Shown here in pieces: positions 50,893 to 59,923 of a DNA stretch of 64,000 nucleotides. The number at the start of each line of letters is the position of its first letter. Positions within the stretch are counted from its first letter, which is position 1. Source of the DNA: SpSt-539 sp964549445 (lineage in GTDB: Bacteria; Planctomycetota; Phycisphaerae; UBA1845; UTPLA1); NCBI GenBank assembly GCA_964549445.1, contig CAZJVS010000023.1, positions 5,781 through 69,780 of the forward strand, given 5' to 3'. The position numbers were made by a program, and so were the translations under genes. The notes under the pieces were generated by a model that ran no database searches, was not told the origin of the DNA, and saw only the letters and a list, made by a program, of their open reading frames with translations.

Positions 50893-51509
50893 CACGGCAT
50901 TTGCTCCCCGTCGTCCGGTGGACCGTCGCGTTGGATTCGTTCCTCACGAAGGCCCGCCGGCGACGACGGTTCTGGTTCGTTCGACTCGGTCCATCCGCTC
51001 ACCCCCGGTGAACGGGGAAACCCTCTAACACCTAAGACCCGAAACCGAGCCGCTTCTTACACTCAATTCCCTCCGCAGGCGGCTCATCTAGCGCAGGGCC
51101 ATTGGGGTAAAGCGTCAATTCTGCGGACCTTCGGCACCCAAAATGCGATTGGGAGGCGCAAATCTAACCCGCCAAACGCACATTATCGCCCGTCGGTGCT
51201 GCCCAGCCGAACTCAATCGTCGCGAAAATACGCAAATCCTGTGTGTCAATGGGTTTGCAGCCATTCCGCCAGGCGGGCAGGAATCGCGGGCCCGCGTCGC
51301 GGGCTTCTGTGCGAAGGGCCATCAGAGGTCCGAAGTATGCTATCGGTCCCAAATCCCCGGGTCAACCTAGCTGGTCCGTTCGAGCGATCGACCGCCATCC
51401 CCACTATCAACCATGAAAGGACGCTCGGGTCTCCCAACCTGTTATCATGGCCCAGCCGCAACGACCGGTTTGGGGTCGCCGGCCATAACCGCGGCACTGT
51501 GAGCCCCCA
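50893..51509. other. long intergenic region between FG-GAP lipoprotein and radical SAM gene
   Basis: 617 bp without a recognised gene. On the minus strand TTGACC (51365-51360), 17-bp spacer and TAGCAT (51342-51337) form a good promoter for the lipoprotein gene, leaving a leader of about 440 nt. A GC-rich palindromic segment at 51265-51304 (ccgccaggcggg, gcgggcccgcg) and the hairpin ccccg-gtgaa-cgggg near 51003-51017 lie inside the leader. Short open frames in it are not convincing. Confidence 0.55.
51337..51365 (-). promoter_or_regulatory. promoter-like pair upstream of FG-GAP lipoprotein
   Basis: Minus strand: TTGACC at 51365-51360, 17-bp spacer, TAGCAT at 51342-51337. Predicted start near 51330. 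This would give the lipoprotein mRNA an unusually long leader. Confidence 0.5.
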
Positions 51510-53315
51510 ATGTCGACCCTCCGCCAACGCATCAGCAACGAACTGCTCCCGGCCGTCGAGCGCCCGGGCCAGTACATCGGCGGCGAGCTGAACCAGCTCC
51601 CCCGCCCCGGTGACTGGGAGCGCGCCGAGGTCCGCGTCGCCATCGCCTTCCCGGACGCGTACACGATCGGCATGTCCCACCTCGGCTGCCAGATCATCTA
51701 TTGGCTCGCCAATCACACGCCCGGCGTCTGCGGCGAGCGAGTCTATTGCCCCTGGACCGACGCCGAGGCCGTCATGCGAAAGCGCGGCCTCCCGCTCTTC
51801 ACCTGGGACACGCGCCAGCCCGTCTCCTCCGCCGACATCCTCGCCATCTCGCTCCAATACGAGATGTGCTTTACCAACGTTCTCAACCTCCTCGACCTCG
51901 CCAACATCCCGCTCCGCTCCACCGACCGCGACGACAGCCACCCACTCGTCATCGCCGGCGGCCCACAGGCCGACAACCCCGAACCCGTCGCCGACTTCCT
52001 CGACCTCGTCGTCATGGGCGACGGCGAAGAGTCGATGGCCGCCATCCTTAAGTTGTACGCAGAGCTGAAACGCAGCGGCATCCGCCGTCGCGAAATGATC
52101 GCCGCGATGGCCCGCACCTTCCCCTGGATCTACGCCCCGTCGCTCTACGAAATTTCCTACAATCCCGACGGCACGATCGGCGCCGTCGCCCCCACGATCT
52201 CCGGCATCCCCTCGTCCATCGAGCGCTGCCAGACCCCCGACTTCGAGCGCGCCCCGTTCCCCACGCGCCCACTCATCCCCTTCGTCGAAGTCGTCCACGA
52301 CCGCATCGCCATCGAAGTCATGCGCGGCTGCCCGCAACGCTGCCGGTTCTGCCACGCCGGCTACACTAAGCGACCCGTCGGCGTCCGTTCCGTCGATCGA
52401 ATACTCGACATCGCCGAAGAAATGTACCGCGCCACCGGCCACGAAGAGATCGGCCTGCTCTCGCTCTCCACCGCCGATTACCCCTACCTCCCCGAACTCG
52501 CCAACCGCGTCCACCAGCAGTTCGCCCCCCGCCACGTCAACATCTCGATGCCCTCGCTCCGCATCGACAAGATGCTCCAAAACATCCCCTGGATGGCCAA
52601 CTCTGTGCGCAAGTCCGGCCTTACCATCGCCGCCGAAGCCGCCCGCGACAACATGCGCGCCGCCATCCGCAAGAAAGTCACTGATGGCAACCTCTTCGAC
52701 GGCCTCCGCGCCTTCTACGAAGCCGGCTGGCGCCGCGCCAAGGTCTACTTCATGGTCGGCTTCCCCGGCGAAACCCCCGACGACATCCGCGGCATCTACG
52801 ACCTCAGCGTGCAGATGAGCAATCTCCGCCGCCAACTCGGCAAAGGCCCCGCCGACGTAAACTCATCCGTAAGCTGGCTCGTCCCCAAGCCCTTCACCCC
52901 GCTCCAGTGGGCCGCCCAGCCGCGCGTCGAATACTTCCGCGAAGCTCGCCGCACACTCGCCGACCTCTCGCGCGCCGGCCGCCGCAAATCCGTCAAGATC
53001 AAGACCCACGACCCGGAGCGCTCCATCCTCGAAGCCGTCTTCGCCCGTGGCGACCGCCGACTTGGCGCCGCAATCCACCGCGCCTGGCAACTCGGCGCCC
53101 GCTTCGACGGCTGGGACGAGTGTTTCAAAAACGACGTGTGGACCCGCGCCTTCGACGAGACCGGCATCGACCCCGCCTTCTACGCGCATCGCGAGCGCAG
53201 CCCCGACGAAGTCTTCCCCTGGGACCATATCCACGGCGGCCCCAAGCGCGACTACCTCGACGCCCAATACCGCGACGTCTTCGTCAAAGTCGGAATGCCC
53301 CAACCCATCGCCTGA
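51510..53315 (+). CDS. B12-binding-like radical SAM protein, TIGR03960-type
   Basis: 601 residues. N-terminal ~230 residues resemble a cobalamin-binding Rossmann part (AEVRVAIAFPDAYTIGMSHLG, ILAISLQYEMCFTNVLNLLDLA, LVVMGDGEESMAA). Radical SAM domain: CPQRCRFCHAG at ~280 (Cys-x3-Cys-x2-Cys), LLSLSTADYPYLPEL, VNISMPSLRIDKML and LTIAAEAARDNMRAAIRKK. C-terminal YFMVGFPGETPDDIRGI is the substrate channel end. This family is usually encoded next to or fused with a DUF2344 protein; here that partner is absent and the next gene is a VOC protein on the other strand. Reaction unknown. Confidence 0.87.
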   Translation: MSTLRQRISNELLPAVERPGQYIGGELNQLPRPGDWERAEVRVAIAFPDAYTIGMSHLGCQIIYWLANHTPGVCGERVYCPWTDAEAVMRKRGLPLFTWDTRQPVSSADILAISLQYEMCFTNVLNLLDLANIPLRSTDRDDSHPLVIAGGPQADNPEPVADFLDLVVMGDGEESMAAILKLYAELKRSGIRRREMIAAMARTFPWIYAPSLYEISYNPDGTIGAVAPTISGIPSSIERCQTPDFERAPFPTRPLIPFVEVVHDRIAIEVMRGCPQRCRFCHAGYTKRPVGVRSVDRILDIAEEMYRATGHEEIGLLSLSTADYPYLPELANRVHQQFAPRHVNISMPSLRIDKMLQNIPWMANSVRKSGLTIAAEAARDNMRAAIRKKVTDGNLFDGLRAFYEAGWRRAKVYFMVGFPGETPDDIRGIYDLSVQMSNLRRQLGKGPADVNSSVSWLVPKPFTPLQWAAQPRVEYFREARRTLADLSRAGRRKSVKIKTHDPERSILEAVFARGDRRLGAAIHRAWQLGARFDGWDECFKNDVWTRAFDETGIDPAFYAHRERSPDEVFPWDHIHGGPKRDYLDAQYRDVFVKVGMPQPIA

Positions 53316-53324
53316 CGCGACACC

Positions 53325-53654
53325 TCACTTCACCGACGCCGCATCCAGTATCTCAACCGAGTTCCCGGCCGGATCGGTTACATACGTCGACCGCGTCCCA
53401 TCCCGATGCGTCTTCAGCGCCCCAAACTCCCCCGCCCGCCCGCTTACAAACCCGATATGCGGCGGATGCTGCCCCGGTATCACCAGCGCCAACCGGATGT
53501 TCGCAAACTCCAGCATCGCCCACGTCTCATCCTGGTACGCCACCCGACACGCAAACGTCTTCGTGTACCACCGCACCGCCGCCGCCACGTCCGTCACCGA
53601 CACCGCCACATGATGAATTGCATCCAGCGCCGCGCCCGCCGTCTTCGTCGTCAT
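53325..53654 (-). CDS. VOC-superfamily (glyoxalase-like) protein
   Basis: 109 residues, one beta-alpha-beta-beta-beta half: DAIHHVAVSVTDVAAAVRWYTKTFAC, WAMLEFANIRLALVIPGQ, HPPHIGFVS, YVTDPAGNSVEIL with the conserved terminal Glu. A His near residue 15 and this Glu may bind metal. Such domains act as isomerases, dioxygenases or resistance proteins; the role here is unknown. Convergent with the radical SAM gene (10 bp). Confidence 0.8.
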   Translation of the reverse strand: MTTKTAGAALDAIHHVAVSVTDVAAAVRWYTKTFACRVAYQDETWAMLEFANIRLALVIPGQHPPHIGFVSGRAGEFGALKTHRDGTRSTYVTDPAGNSVEILDAASVK

Positions 53655-53752
53655 CGCTCAGCCCTCGTGAAATATCAGCGCAAAATCATAGCCGCATCAC
53701 GCCGTCCCCGGCGTGCAGCTCCCACTGTGAACCCATTGATATGAATTGAAGA

Positions 53753-54331
53753 TTATTCGCCGAACTTCGACTTCGACTGAATGATGCCCAACACCTGGCC
53801 CGCGTCAAACGGCTTCGTCAAACACGCCGCAAAACCCAGTTCCATCAGCCCGTGCCGTTCCCCTTCGCGCCCCGTCCCGCTGATCGCAATGACATGACGC
53901 ACGCTCATCTCCGCGTGCTCGCGAATCGCCCGAAACAGATCCGTCGCCGAAAATCCCGGCATCTCCACATCGACAAACAAAAACCGCGGCCGAAACCACG
54001 CCGTCAGAAGCGCCGCTTCCAGAATATTCGTCGCCGTCCGCGTCTCGTACGTCGCGTCGCTCCCCACCGCCTCCGCCAGTGCCCCCGCCAGCTCCGCGTC
54101 CGACGCCGCGATCAACACCCGCGTCACGCCCTCTTCCAGCCCGTTCAGCGGAATGTTGTGCGCCCGCATAAACCGAATAAGCTGCTCGAGCGGCACCCGC
54201 CGATCCCGGCTCCCCGGAATCCGATAGCCCCGCAGCTGCCCCGTATCAAACCACTTCGATACCGTGCGCGGCGCAACACTGCAGATCTTCGCGATCTCGC
54301 CGGTCGTCAGGACGGACTTTTGCTTTGCCAT
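53753..54331 (-). CDS. HTH (excisionase/MerR-like) domain fused to receiver domain
   Basis: 192 residues from ATG 54331. Residues ~8-60 form a winged helix (LTTGEIAKICSVAPRTVSKWFDTG, GYRIPGSRDRRVPLEQLIRFM) of the excisionase family. A REC-like domain follows at ~68-190: phosphoacceptor Asp in FLFVDVEMPG, TLSG-like IAISGTGR and Lys in CLTKPFD. The acidic pair of the first strand is reduced to one Asp (AASDAEL). DNA binding comes first, output order opposite to most response regulators. No histidine kinase is nearby. Confidence 0.75.
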   Translation of the reverse strand: MAKQKSVLTTGEIAKICSVAPRTVSKWFDTGQLRGYRIPGSRDRRVPLEQLIRFMRAHNIPLNGLEEGVTRVLIAASDAELAGALAEAVGSDATYETRTATNILEAALLTAWFRPRFLFVDVEMPGFSATDLFRAIREHAEMSVRHVIAISGTGREGERHGLMELGFAACLTKPFDAGQVLGIIQSKSKFGE

Positions 54332-54439
54332 GGATGCTACCCCGGGCATCGCGGCCCACCGCCCAATCCTATGTCCCCTACAGGCGATGCAATCGATTCA
54401 ACCCCTGCTTTTTTCGGTTGATTTGTCCTGAAGATGAGG

Positions 54440-54460
54440 AAAAAGCCGTCCGGAACGGCT
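54440..54460 (-). terminator. intrinsic terminator of the membrane protein gene
   Basis: On the minus strand, agccgt-tccgg-acggct followed by TTTTTCC. Stem of six pairs and run of five T, 40 bp after the stop of the gene at 54501. Confidence 0.6.
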
Positions 54461-54500
54461 GTAGCGGGACCGATATCGACGATCTGGGTCCGAAAGAACG

Positions 54501-55196
54501 CTAGAGGTCCGCGTCCTCCGCCTCCGTGCCCGGCGCAAGAATATTCGACACCGGCTGCGCCGACCGCAGCGCTTCGAATTGGTACCACAACCCCGCCGCG
54601 AACAATGCGTACGCAGCCAATGACCGGATCACCCATGCCCACCGGCGATGGCCGATCTCGGCCTCATCCGCAAATCCGTCCGCCAGCGTCAGCTTCACGT
54701 GCCCGCTGACGGATGCCCATCTTATGTATCCCACCACCCCGCCCGGCCAGTAATTCTCGCGGAGAAATTCTCGAAACGCCGCCGTCACCCGCGCCCCAAC
54801 CTCGGACACCGGCTTTCCCTGCTGCCGGGCCTCATTCCGCGCCTCCCCAAACTTCGGCGGCTCGCCGATCGTGGCCGCTCGATAGCGATACTCCCACGTC
54901 AGCCCCGCCGCCGTCGCGACAACCGTCACCGCGAAAACCCCCGCCGCCACATTCCAGGTCGAGATCGGCCGCGCCGCCCGAGCCACCCGAAAACCCGCCG
55001 CCCCAACCAGCATCCCCGCCACAAGGAAAAAGAACACCCCGAAGTACGCCGGCAACCACACGACCCGCGCCAGCAGCCACATCAGCACGACCGCCAGCAG
55101 CGCCGACACCGCCAGGCCCGACATCCACGCCCCCGGCGATCGTCCGCGTGCCGCTGCTTCAATGACCGCCGTCGAGTCTGGCGAGCTGTCGCTCAT
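54501..55196 (-). CDS. four-helix membrane protein of unknown function
   Basis: 231 residues from ATG 55196, where a normal acidic/Ser N-terminus begins (the frame is open further upstream). Four hydrophobic helices: ~25-43, ~48-66, ~80-98 and near 195-212, with a ~90-residue hydrophilic loop rich in Glu/Arg between helices three and four (APPKFGEARNEARQQG). No recognised family. A terminator follows. Divergent from the secreted protein at 55300. Confidence 0.6.
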   Translation of the reverse strand: MSDSSPDSTAVIEAAARGRSPGAWMSGLAVSALLAVVLMWLLARVVWLPAYFGVFFFLVAGMLVGAAGFRVARAARPISTWNVAAGVFAVTVVATAAGLTWEYRYRAATIGEPPKFGEARNEARQQGKPVSEVGARVTAAFREFLRENYWPGGVVGYIRWASVSGHVKLTLADGFADEAEIGHRRWAWVIRSLAAYALFAAGLWYQFEALRSAQPVSNILAPGTEAEDADL

Positions 55197-55299
55197 CCGC
55201 GCCAAGCTATGACGGGACGCGCCCTCCCGCAAGCCGCTCGCTGGACCTGACAAGTACGCCGGAATAAAGTCTACACAATGTCTTTCAAGGAGTTTCGCG

Positions 55300-56310
55300 T
55301 TGACTCACCCCGCTGATACCACCCGCCGTCACACGATCCCGCTCGCCGCCGTCGCCGCCCTCTTCACGGTCGGCCTCGCCCGCGCCGCCGCCGAAAATGC
55401 CGCCGCCGCGCCCGCCCGCGCCCCCTACGTCGGCGTCGCCCCCGGCAACATCGCCGTCTTCGACGTCGTCGGCGAGCACGGCATGGAGCACGAAGCCGAA
55501 AGTCGCGTCCTCAACGGCAAGTTCATCGCCGTCGGCTACGAAAAAGACGGCCAGCGCGGCGTCGTTACACTCTACCACCCCAACAAGACCGACAAGGTTC
55601 TCGGCGGCTGCCCGATCACCTTCCTCAACGCCGACGCCTCGGGACAGGTCCGCCGCGACATCGACTACCACGCCCCCATCGCCTGCACCTACCTCGTCGA
55701 CGCCCTCTTCCCGATCAAGCTCGTCCCGACCGGCGAAGGCACCACCGACGTCCTGCAGGACGTCTACGCTCTCGACATCCCCATGCCCGTCAACCTGCTC
55801 GTCAACACCGTCCCCGACCGAAACAACGCCGGCTGGACGCGATCCGAAATGCTCGCCAGACCCAGCGATCCCAAGCTGCTCCCCCCCGGAAACTCCCGCA
55901 TGATGTTCTGGGAAGCCAAGTACGACGTCGACCCCGCCGGCCAGCTCGCCCTCGCCGACAATCGCTACAAGCTTGAGGCCTCCGAACAGGGCAACGCCAT
56001 CATCTTCGTTAACGTCCGCCTCAGCCGCGCATCAACCCGCGCGCTCAACGCCGACGAAGTCCTGCGGCTCAACAAAGACCTCGCCATCTACAAATCCATC
56101 GCCCGCGACTGGATCCTCGACCGCGGCCGCGCCGCCAAGTCCATCGACCACCTGATCGACGACTCCAAGGGCTGCGTCTTCGCCTCCGAGCTTCCCTTCC
56201 TCAAGCAGCACATCCAGGACGACATTAAGCGCGTCGGCGAGCGCGACGCCTGGCGCTATCCAAAATCGCAGCAGCCGACCACCCAGGTCTCCCCCAACCC
56301 CGACAAATAG
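55300..56310 (+). CDS. secreted protein of unknown function
   Basis: 336 residues. TTG 55300 has AAGGAG at 55287-55292, seven bases away, and gives a signal peptide (HTIPLAAVAALFTVGLARAAA). The mature part has no recognised domain; features are VVGEHGMEHEAESRVLNGK, YHPNKTDKVLGGCPITFLNA, and a charged, Lys/Arg-rich C-terminus. Cysteines at the middle (GGCP, IACTYL) may form a disulfide. Divergent from the membrane protein gene and followed by larE at 26 bp. Confidence 0.65.
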   Translation: MTHPADTTRRHTIPLAAVAALFTVGLARAAAENAAAAPARAPYVGVAPGNIAVFDVVGEHGMEHEAESRVLNGKFIAVGYEKDGQRGVVTLYHPNKTDKVLGGCPITFLNADASGQVRRDIDYHAPIACTYLVDALFPIKLVPTGEGTTDVLQDVYALDIPMPVNLLVNTVPDRNNAGWTRSEMLARPSDPKLLPPGNSRMMFWEAKYDVDPAGQLALADNRYKLEASEQGNAIIFVNVRLSRASTRALNADEVLRLNKDLAIYKSIARDWILDRGRAAKSIDHLIDDSKGCVFASELPFLKQHIQDDIKRVGERDAWRYPKSQQPTTQVSPNPDK

Positions 56311-56336
56311 CGCGATCCGCCCGCGCCCCGGCTACA

Positions 56337-57191
56337 ATGCCCCCAATGGCCACGGCAACCGCCATCGACGAAAAACTCGCCCGCATGCAGGACGCCCTGC
56401 GTGACATGGGCCGCGTCGCCGTCGCCTTCTCCGGCGGCGTCGATTCCACCTTCGTCCTCAAGGTCGCCCTCGACACCCTCGGCCGCGACAACGTCGTCGC
56501 CGTCACCGGCCGCAGCAACAGCGTCGCCGCCGACGAGCTCTCCGACGCCGTCCGCCTCGCCGAACTCCTCGAAGCCCGCCACGTCATCCTCGACACCAAC
56601 GAGTTCGCCGACCCCAACTACGTGGCCAACCCGACCAACCGCTGCTACTTCTGCAAGACCGAGCTCTACACCCGCCTCGACGCCTTCATCGCCGAAGCCG
56701 GCCTCTCCGCCATCGTCAACGGCGTCAACGCCGACGACCTCGGCGACTGGCGCCCCGGCCTCATCGCTGCCGGCGAGCATCGCGTCCGCGCCCCCGCCGC
56801 CGACGCCGGCCTCACCAAATCCGAAATCCGCGAGCTGTCCGCCCGCTGGGGCCTCCCCACCGCCGACAAGCCCGCCAGCCCCTGCCTCTCGAGCCGCGTC
56901 CAGTACGGCGAGCACATCACCCCCGAAAAGCTCCGCATGATCGAGCAGGCCGAGCGCTTCCTCCACGACCTCGGCATCCGCGAATGCCGCGTCCGCCATC
57001 ACAACAACCTCGCACGAATCGAAGTCCCGCCCAACCAGATCGAACAACTGTTGCGCCCGGATGTCCGCACCAAAATCGACACCGCCTTCCGCGAGTACGG
57101 CTACAACTACGTCACCATCGACCTCCGCGGCTTCCGCTCCGGCAGCATGAACGAAGTAATCGCCTTCGGCCGCCTCCAACCCCCGGTCTAG
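56337..57191 (+). CDS. larE: ATP-dependent sacrificial sulfur transferase LarE
   Basis: 284 residues. PP-loop SGGVDST at 32-38, NRCYFCK (Cys103, Cys106), GVNADDLGDWRPGL, and SPCLSSR with Cys183, which corresponds to the sulfur-donating Cys of LarE. It makes the pincer nickel cofactor of lactate racemase by giving up cysteine sulfur to LarB product. LarA, LarB and LarC are not in the window, so the pathway here is incomplete or scattered. ATG 56346 is an alternative start. The gene is followed by REP repeats. Confidence 0.9.
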   Translation: MPPMATATAIDEKLARMQDALRDMGRVAVAFSGGVDSTFVLKVALDTLGRDNVVAVTGRSNSVAADELSDAVRLAELLEARHVILDTNEFADPNYVANPTNRCYFCKTELYTRLDAFIAEAGLSAIVNGVNADDLGDWRPGLIAAGEHRVRAPAADAGLTKSEIRELSARWGLPTADKPASPCLSSRVQYGEHITPEKLRMIEQAERFLHDLGIRECRVRHHNNLARIEVPPNQIEQLLRPDVRTKIDTAFREYGYNYVTIDLRGFRSGSMNEVIAFGRLQPPV

Positions 57192-57200
57192 CTCGCATCA

Positions 57201-57393
57201 GAGCACCGGGCGCAAGCCTGGTGGTACACCCACTCGGTGTGTACCCCTCGGTGGCACTCATCCGCGCCGTTCCGCGCGCACATCCGAGCACCAGGCGCAA
57301 GCCTGGTGGTACTCTCCCTCGGTGCGTCCGCATGGTATAGGCCTCGCCCGGCCGGTGGCACCCCATCCGAGCACCAGGCGCAAGCCTGGTGGT
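57201..57393 (+). repeat. REP-like hairpin repeats, three direct copies
   Basis: Copies at 57201-57225, 57286-57310 and 57369-57393. The consensus is gagc, then accaggc-gcaa-gcctggt, then ggt: a 7-bp stem with GCAA loop between GAGC and GGT. The first copy has accgggc. Spaces are 60 bp. All point the same way. They lie just before the RAYT gene. Confidence 0.9.
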
Positions 57394-57445
57394 GCATTTC
57401 ATCGGTGCCATTCGCATCTCGGCACCGACAACGTAAACTCAACGA

Positions 57446-57928
57446 ATGCGCGATCCCGCCGCCTTCTTCATCACGGGGACCTGCTACGGCACGTGGTTAC
57501 ACGGCGACAAACGCGGCTCGATCGATCGTCGCGACGCGTCGGTCGATTCACCTGCCCTCGCCATAATGCCAGCCCTCGTACAGTACGAATCGCGCTGTCT
57601 GACTCACGCTCCGATCGTGCTGACGCCGCCCGCTCGCCGCCTCGTCGAGCAAGCCATCTCCGATCATTGCCGAGTTCGCGGCTGGGAGTTGCTCGCATCC
57701 AACGTCCGTACAAATCACGTCCACCTCGTACTCGAATACGGCGGCGAGACTCCCGAGCGAATGATGGGCCAACTCAAGGCCTGGTCCTCGCGCCGCCTCC
57801 GCGAAGCCCACCTCATCGCCGCCAAACCGCGAATCTGGACTCGTCACGGCAGCACGAGATATCTCTGGAACGAGCGCGATGTGTCCGAAGCCGTTCGCTA
57901 CGTCATTGAAGGCCAGGACTCGCAATGA
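57446..57928 (+). CDS. REP-associated tyrosine transposase (RAYT)
   Basis: 160 residues of the Y1 transposase family: FFITGTCYGTWLHGD, the metal-binding HUH motif TNHVHLVLEY (His91, His93) and a late Tyr152 in AVRYVIEGQD; in addition RLREAHLIAAKPRIWTRHG and YLWNERDV. RAYTs bind REP hairpins and cut single-stranded DNA. Here the gene is flanked by three and six direct REP copies. ATG 57446. Not an insertion sequence by itself; it has no terminal repeats of its own. Confidence 0.9.
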   Translation: MRDPAAFFITGTCYGTWLHGDKRGSIDRRDASVDSPALAIMPALVQYESRCLTHAPIVLTPPARRLVEQAISDHCRVRGWELLASNVRTNHVHLVLEYGGETPERMMGQLKAWSSRRLREAHLIAAKPRIWTRHGSTRYLWNERDVSEAVRYVIEGQDSQ

Positions 57929-57943
57929 CGAATCATCCCATCA

Positions 57944-58246
57944 GAGCACCAGGCGCAAGCCTGGTGGTTCATCCGCCAAATGCGCTCCCCCGCCGCGAGA
58001 ATTCCGCCCTACGCGCCACGCCCCCATCCGAGCATCTCGCGCAAGCCTGGTGGTTCCCCATCAGAGCACCGGGCGCAAGCCTGGTGGTTCCCCATCAGAG
58101 CACCAGGCGCAAGCCTGGTGGTTCATCCACCAAGTGCGCTCCCGCTCGCCGTGAATTTCGCCCAACGAGCGACGCGCCCATCAGAGCACCAGGCGCAAGC
58201 CTGGTGGTACGATCTCGCGCGGCGCACCCCGCGCAACCCTGGTGGC
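57944..58246 (+). repeat. REP-like hairpin repeats, five copies plus one degenerate
   Basis: Copies at 57944-57968, 58030-58054 (atctcgc in place of accaggc, so no stem), 58064-58088, 58098-58122 and 58184-58208; a weaker relative at 58222-58246 (cgcaaccctggtgg). Spacers are 9-62 bp. Consensus hairpin accaggc-gcaa-gcctggt preceded by GAGC and followed by GGT. Two near-identical neighbours (58064, 58098) are 9 bp apart. Confidence 0.9.
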
Positions 58247-58427
58247 GCATTTGACACACCCGTGCGCTCCGGGACTATCGATCCGACGTCACTCCACACA
58301 CCACCCTCGCGCATGGGTCCCGTTCGCCGTGTGAGTCTTGTCCGTCCTATTTATGGCCTCCCACCCCCCTCTCCCCAATTCCCTTACTTTCCCTCCAATG
58401 CACCCGGAGTCCTCGCCTTGCCCAACC
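58247..58427. other. intergenic region after the REP array
   Basis: 181 bp; no gene seen. A TTGACA at 58251-58256 has no good -10 partner. The region runs into the convergent end of the secreted protein gene at 58428. Confidence 0.5.
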
Positions 58428-59318
58428 CTACGGTTTATCAGTTGACCCCGGCTCCGGGCATTCGCCTCGCCGCCAGCAGTTGATACGGATCGCTGACGCA
58501 CGATTGTCGGATTCAGCCGATTGCTGTTGAATTTCGGTCTCCATTTCGTGAACCGCGTCGCTCAGCGCCTGGGGGGACTGCTTCCAAAGCGATAACAGTA
58601 AGAAGTCGATTACCTGGGCGTCATCGCGCGGCCCAGCGTGACGCAGGCACATTCGGAGCGCATCGATGAAGGTAGACTTGCGTCTTACCAGCAAGAAGTC
58701 TTTACAGAGAGCTACGAACACCGCGCCGCTACGACCGTTCGTCGAGCCATCCAGTATCCATCGTGGATCTTTGACCGCCCAGTCACAGAACATTCGCTCA
58801 GCCTGGGCGCTTTCGCCTCGTTCGAACATTCCACGCAGGAGCCAGCATCGGAAGGAATACGACAGCTGCCGGGGCTCTAAGGCAATACTACCGAAACCTG
58901 CGGGTAGCGCTCGAGGTGGTACTTCGGCCGCCAAGCCATCTGCTTTCACGGGCCGAACACTGAAGTTGCTATCGTCGAACGCGCCCTGCAGTAATATTGA
59001 GTAGGTATCCGACGATCGAACAACTGCCACGACACGCCAATTCATGACGCTTACCGGGACCTTTTCTCCATCAAACTCGACGACTCCGTCAAACGTGTAT
59101 TTGTTCTCGCCACGAATTCCACCTGTTACGTGTGGATTCCCGGCTTGGACGGATGTCCGCTCGGCGCCCCGAACCGTGAACGGGACGCACGCATACTCCG
59201 ACGAGCCAGCCCTCCCGCTCGTCGTCGCAGCATGTTTCCCACTTTGTTCGGTTTCGGCTCCACTGGGTACGCCCGCGCTGCACTGCATTGCACAATAGAA
59301 AAGTACAATCCGGAGCAT
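58428..59318 (-). CDS. secreted protein of unknown function
   Basis: 296 residues. GGGAGG lies 7 bases before ATG 59318; the signal peptide MLRIVLFYCAMQCSAGVPSG is short. Mature part has a beta-rich N-terminal half (EYACVPFTVRGAERTS, TFDGVVEFDGEKVPVSVMNW) and a helical C-terminal half (QALSDAVHEMETEIQQQS). No family recognised. It lies alone amid repeats. Composition is less biased than its neighbours. Confidence 0.6.
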   Translation of the reverse strand: MLRIVLFYCAMQCSAGVPSGAETEQSGKHAATTSGRAGSSEYACVPFTVRGAERTSVQAGNPHVTGGIRGENKYTFDGVVEFDGEKVPVSVMNWRVVAVVRSSDTYSILLQGAFDDSNFSVRPVKADGLAAEVPPRALPAGFGSIALEPRQLSYSFRCWLLRGMFERGESAQAERMFCDWAVKDPRWILDGSTNGRSGAVFVALCKDFLLVRRKSTFIDALRMCLRHAGPRDDAQVIDFLLLSLWKQSPQALSDAVHEMETEIQQQSAESDNRASAIRINCWRRGECPEPGSTDKP

Positions 59319-59459
59319 TGGAATACCTCCCTCATGAGCTTACATCACTTAGCCGCGAAACGTCAGACTGACGACGTCCCGGCGAGCTGACGAAGCCGCC
59401 GAGCAGCGCGCTCAATCGCCCGCGACAAATCCGTCGCTTGCCCAGGCCAAGCCAACTCT

Positions 59460-59614
59460 GGGTGGCATGGACAAGGCTTGTTTGCCCCGGAGTCTCTCCC
59501 GAACGGCCCGCTTCAATCACCCCCGCCCAATTCTCCTATTCCCTCGCGAAGCGCAGTGGCACACCGGCCACTCTTTCCCATGGCCAACGCGAGTCCCGGC
59601 ACGCCGGGACTCGC
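59460..59614 (+). repeat. diverged repeat unit 1
   Basis: Starts gggtggcatggacaaggctt and contains the stretch 59538-59592, about 75 percent identical by eye to 60062-60117 of unit 2, then a perfect 12-bp inverted repeat (gcgagtcccggc/gccgggactcgc) at 59589-59614. Confidence 0.55.
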
Positions 59615-59923
59615 ACCGAAGAGCAACTAAGCCGCTCGACCGGCGCTGCGTACACGCATCGCCCAGCGGCCACGGAAAAACTCCGCGCTGATTCGCCCGG
59701 CCCACTATCACGTTTTATCACCTTTTATCAGCAAAAAGTTGCATGACCCGCCGTCCATCCCAACTCCCATCGACCCCCGCCGCCGCCGACTCCATCCGCC
59801 GGTCCCGCCCCGTCGCGCCGGCCCACCCCCGCCCCACTTCACCGCCCCGCCCGCATCGGCTCCGGCCTCAGATCCCAAGACCCAAGACTCAAGACTCGCC
59901 GGGTGCCCGAGTCAATTCCGATT

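Noticed and set aside
51164..51352. Small minus frame with GPRFLPAWRNG
   Set aside because: Appears to be translation of a GC-rich palindromic repeat in the leader, not a gene.
51246..52835. 529-codon minus frame over the radical SAM gene
   Set aside because: Gly/Asp/Val shadow; the plus strand has clear radical SAM motifs.
57201..58246. CRISPR-like array
   Set aside because: Repeats are 25 bp, spacing is irregular (9-500 bp), a gene lies inside and the repeats are REP hairpins; no cas genes.
58251..58279. Promoter with TTGACA
   Set aside because: No acceptable -10 and no gene on the plus strand downstream.
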